NCBI GenBank assembly: GCA_902782885.1
Contig: CACZOW010000035.1
Coordinates: forward strand, 1 to 13,504
Direction: 5' to 3'
DNA: 13,504 nt
DNA from: an uncultured Ruminococcus sp.
GTDB lineage: Bacteria > Bacillota > Clostridia > UBA1212 > UBA1255
The first letter of the stretch is position 1. Each line of letters opens with the position of its first letter. This document shows, piece after piece, positions 12,559-13,504 of the stretch. The position numbers and the translations under genes were made by a program. The notes beneath the pieces are model-generated. The model saw nothing but the letters and a program-made list of their open reading frames with translations. It had not been told where the DNA came from and made no database searches.

Positions 12559-13504
12559 ATATGGACTCCGATTCGGTCAACAATCAGGAAAACGTTAAAG
12601 CCCATGCCGGCGCCCGTACGGTACCGACTCCGGCGCCTTCCGCGGGCGGCGAAAAGCGTTCTGTGAAAAGTGTCCTGCTGGCGGTGCTGTTCTGCGCGCT
12701 GGGCTCGCTGGTGGTGGCGTTCGCGCTGAACCAGGTGCTGAAGCCCGCGGGTTTCTCGCCCGGCGGCGTGACCGGTCTCTCCGTGCTGGTCAACAAGATC
12801 ACCAATAACCTGATCCCCGTCGGCGTGGCGCAGATCGTGATGAACATCCCGCTGTTCATATGGGGCTACAAGACGCTGGGCAAGGAGTTTATTTTCCGCT
12901 CCATAATGGGCACGCTGATGACGTCGGTATTCGTTGACTCCCTGAGCTTCACCGCGAAGATCTGGGTGCTGGAGACGGAACCGATATTGGCCGCGCTCTG
13001 GGGCGGCGTACTGCTGGGCGTAGGCTACGGCATCATCTTCCGCACGGGGGCGACCACCGGCGGTACCGATATTGCCGCCCGCATGATGCAGCGCAAGATG
13101 AGCTACCTGACGCTGGGGCAGTTGCTGCTGTTCTTCAACTTCATCTTCCTGATCGTTGTCGGTCTGGTGCACAGATCCGTCAGCGCGGCGCTGTACACGG
13201 GCATCACGGTGTTCGTTTCGTCCAAGGTGGTGGACCAGGTGGAGGGCGGCGTCAATTACGCCAAAGAAGTCCTGCTGGTGTCCGACAAAGCGGCGGAGAT
13301 CGGCGCCGACGTGATCCGCGAGCTGGGCAGGGGGGCAACGATCCTCCACGGCCGCGGCGCCTACACCGGCCACGAGCACCCGGTGCTCTGGGTGGTGGTG
13401 TACAACCGCCAGCTGCCCAAACTGCGCGAGATCGCCGCGCGCCACGATCCGACGGTGTTCATTGCCATCAAAGACGTGCGCGAGGCCAAAGGTCTGAACA
13501 AAAC
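12555..13504 (+). CDS. YitT family membrane protein with C-terminal DUF2179 (3' partial)
   Basis: The frame is open from GTG 12555 to the end of the window (316 codons) with no stop. Residues 1-35 are a hydrophilic, Pro/Ala-rich tail. Residues 37-225 are the YitT membrane domain, with segments such as 39-61, 90-105, 143-163 and 186-205 and the conserved GFSPGGVTGLS (66-76) and TGATTGGTDI (164-173) turns. Residues 235-316 match the soluble DUF2179 domain, with GRGATILHGRGAYTG at 258-272 and PVLWVVV at 276-282. YitT proteins are about 280-300 aa, so only a few residues are probably missing. GTG 12555 overlaps the ATPase stop and has GAGAGG six bases upstream; ATG 12561 is the alternative. The molecular function of YitT proteins is not well established. 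The overlap suggests one operon with the ABC genes. Confidence 0.88.
   Translation, partial: MNMDSDSVNNQENVKAHAGARTVPTPAPSAGGEKRSVKSVLLAVLFCALGSLVVAFALNQVLKPAGFSPGGVTGLSVLVNKITNNLIPVGVAQIVMNIPLFIWGYKTLGKEFIFRSIMGTLMTSVFVDSLSFTAKIWVLETEPILAALWGGVLLGVGYGIIFRTGATTGGTDIAARMMQRKMSYLTLGQLLLFFNFIFLIVVGLVHRSVSAALYTGITVFVSSKVVDQVEGGVNYAKEVLLVSDKAAEIGADVIRELGRGATILHGRGAYTGHEHPVLWVVVYNRQLPKLREIAARHDPTVFIAIKDVREAKGLNK

Noticed and set aside
12456..13445. A 329-codon minus-strand open frame opposite the YitT gene
   Set aside because: The plus-strand frame has clear YitT and DUF2179 motifs and merely lacks a stop because the window ends; the minus frame is rich in His, Gln and Arg with no domain.

Overview
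The window looks like the chromosome of a GC-rich anaerobic Clostridia-type bacterium (Firmicutes). The evidence is strong AGGAGG-type ribosome binding sites, oxygen-sensitive iron-sulfur enzymes, a two-subunit class I fumarase, a YitT-family protein and a small membrane protein of the kind that follows sigma-like genes in Clostridia. All genes lie on the + strand and are tightly packed. I see no tRNA, rRNA, CRISPR array, insertion sequence or phage gene.

Region 1 (1-4994) is one polycistronic unit whose start lies outside the window. It encodes the C-terminal part of an AsrA/HydB-like two-[4Fe-4S] protein, an AsrB/HydG-like FAD/NAD(P)H oxidoreductase with a [2Fe-2S] site, an FrdB-like protein with one [2Fe-2S] and two [4Fe-4S] motifs, an FrdA-like flavoprotein, and an AspT/YidE-type membrane transporter. 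There is no cytochrome b or FrdC/FrdD membrane anchor. The simplest reading is a soluble NAD(P)H-linked fumarate reductase, translationally coupled to a succinate or dicarboxylate exporter. A perfect 10-bp terminator hairpin (5057-5089) closes the unit.

Region 2 (5116-7175) is a two-gene regulatory pair: a 151-aa protein that fuses an XRE helix-turn-helix to a sigma-70 region-4-like domain, overlapping by four bases a single-pass membrane protein with a large unassigned outer domain. The layout resembles a sigma/anti-sigma pair.

Region 3 (7306-8714) encodes the alpha and beta subunits of class I fumarase behind their own candidate promoter. With region 1 it completes a malate -> fumarate -> succinate -> export route, a reductive branch that would reoxidise NAD(P)H.

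Region 4 (8754-13504) holds a 1027-aa FtsX-type ABC permease, its LolD/MacB-type ATPase and a YitT-family membrane protein that runs off the end of the window.

Two intergenic regions share an unusual design: a sigma-70-type promoter placed so that its predicted start site falls inside the left arm of the preceding operon's terminator. No gene-free stretch exceeds about 130 bases.
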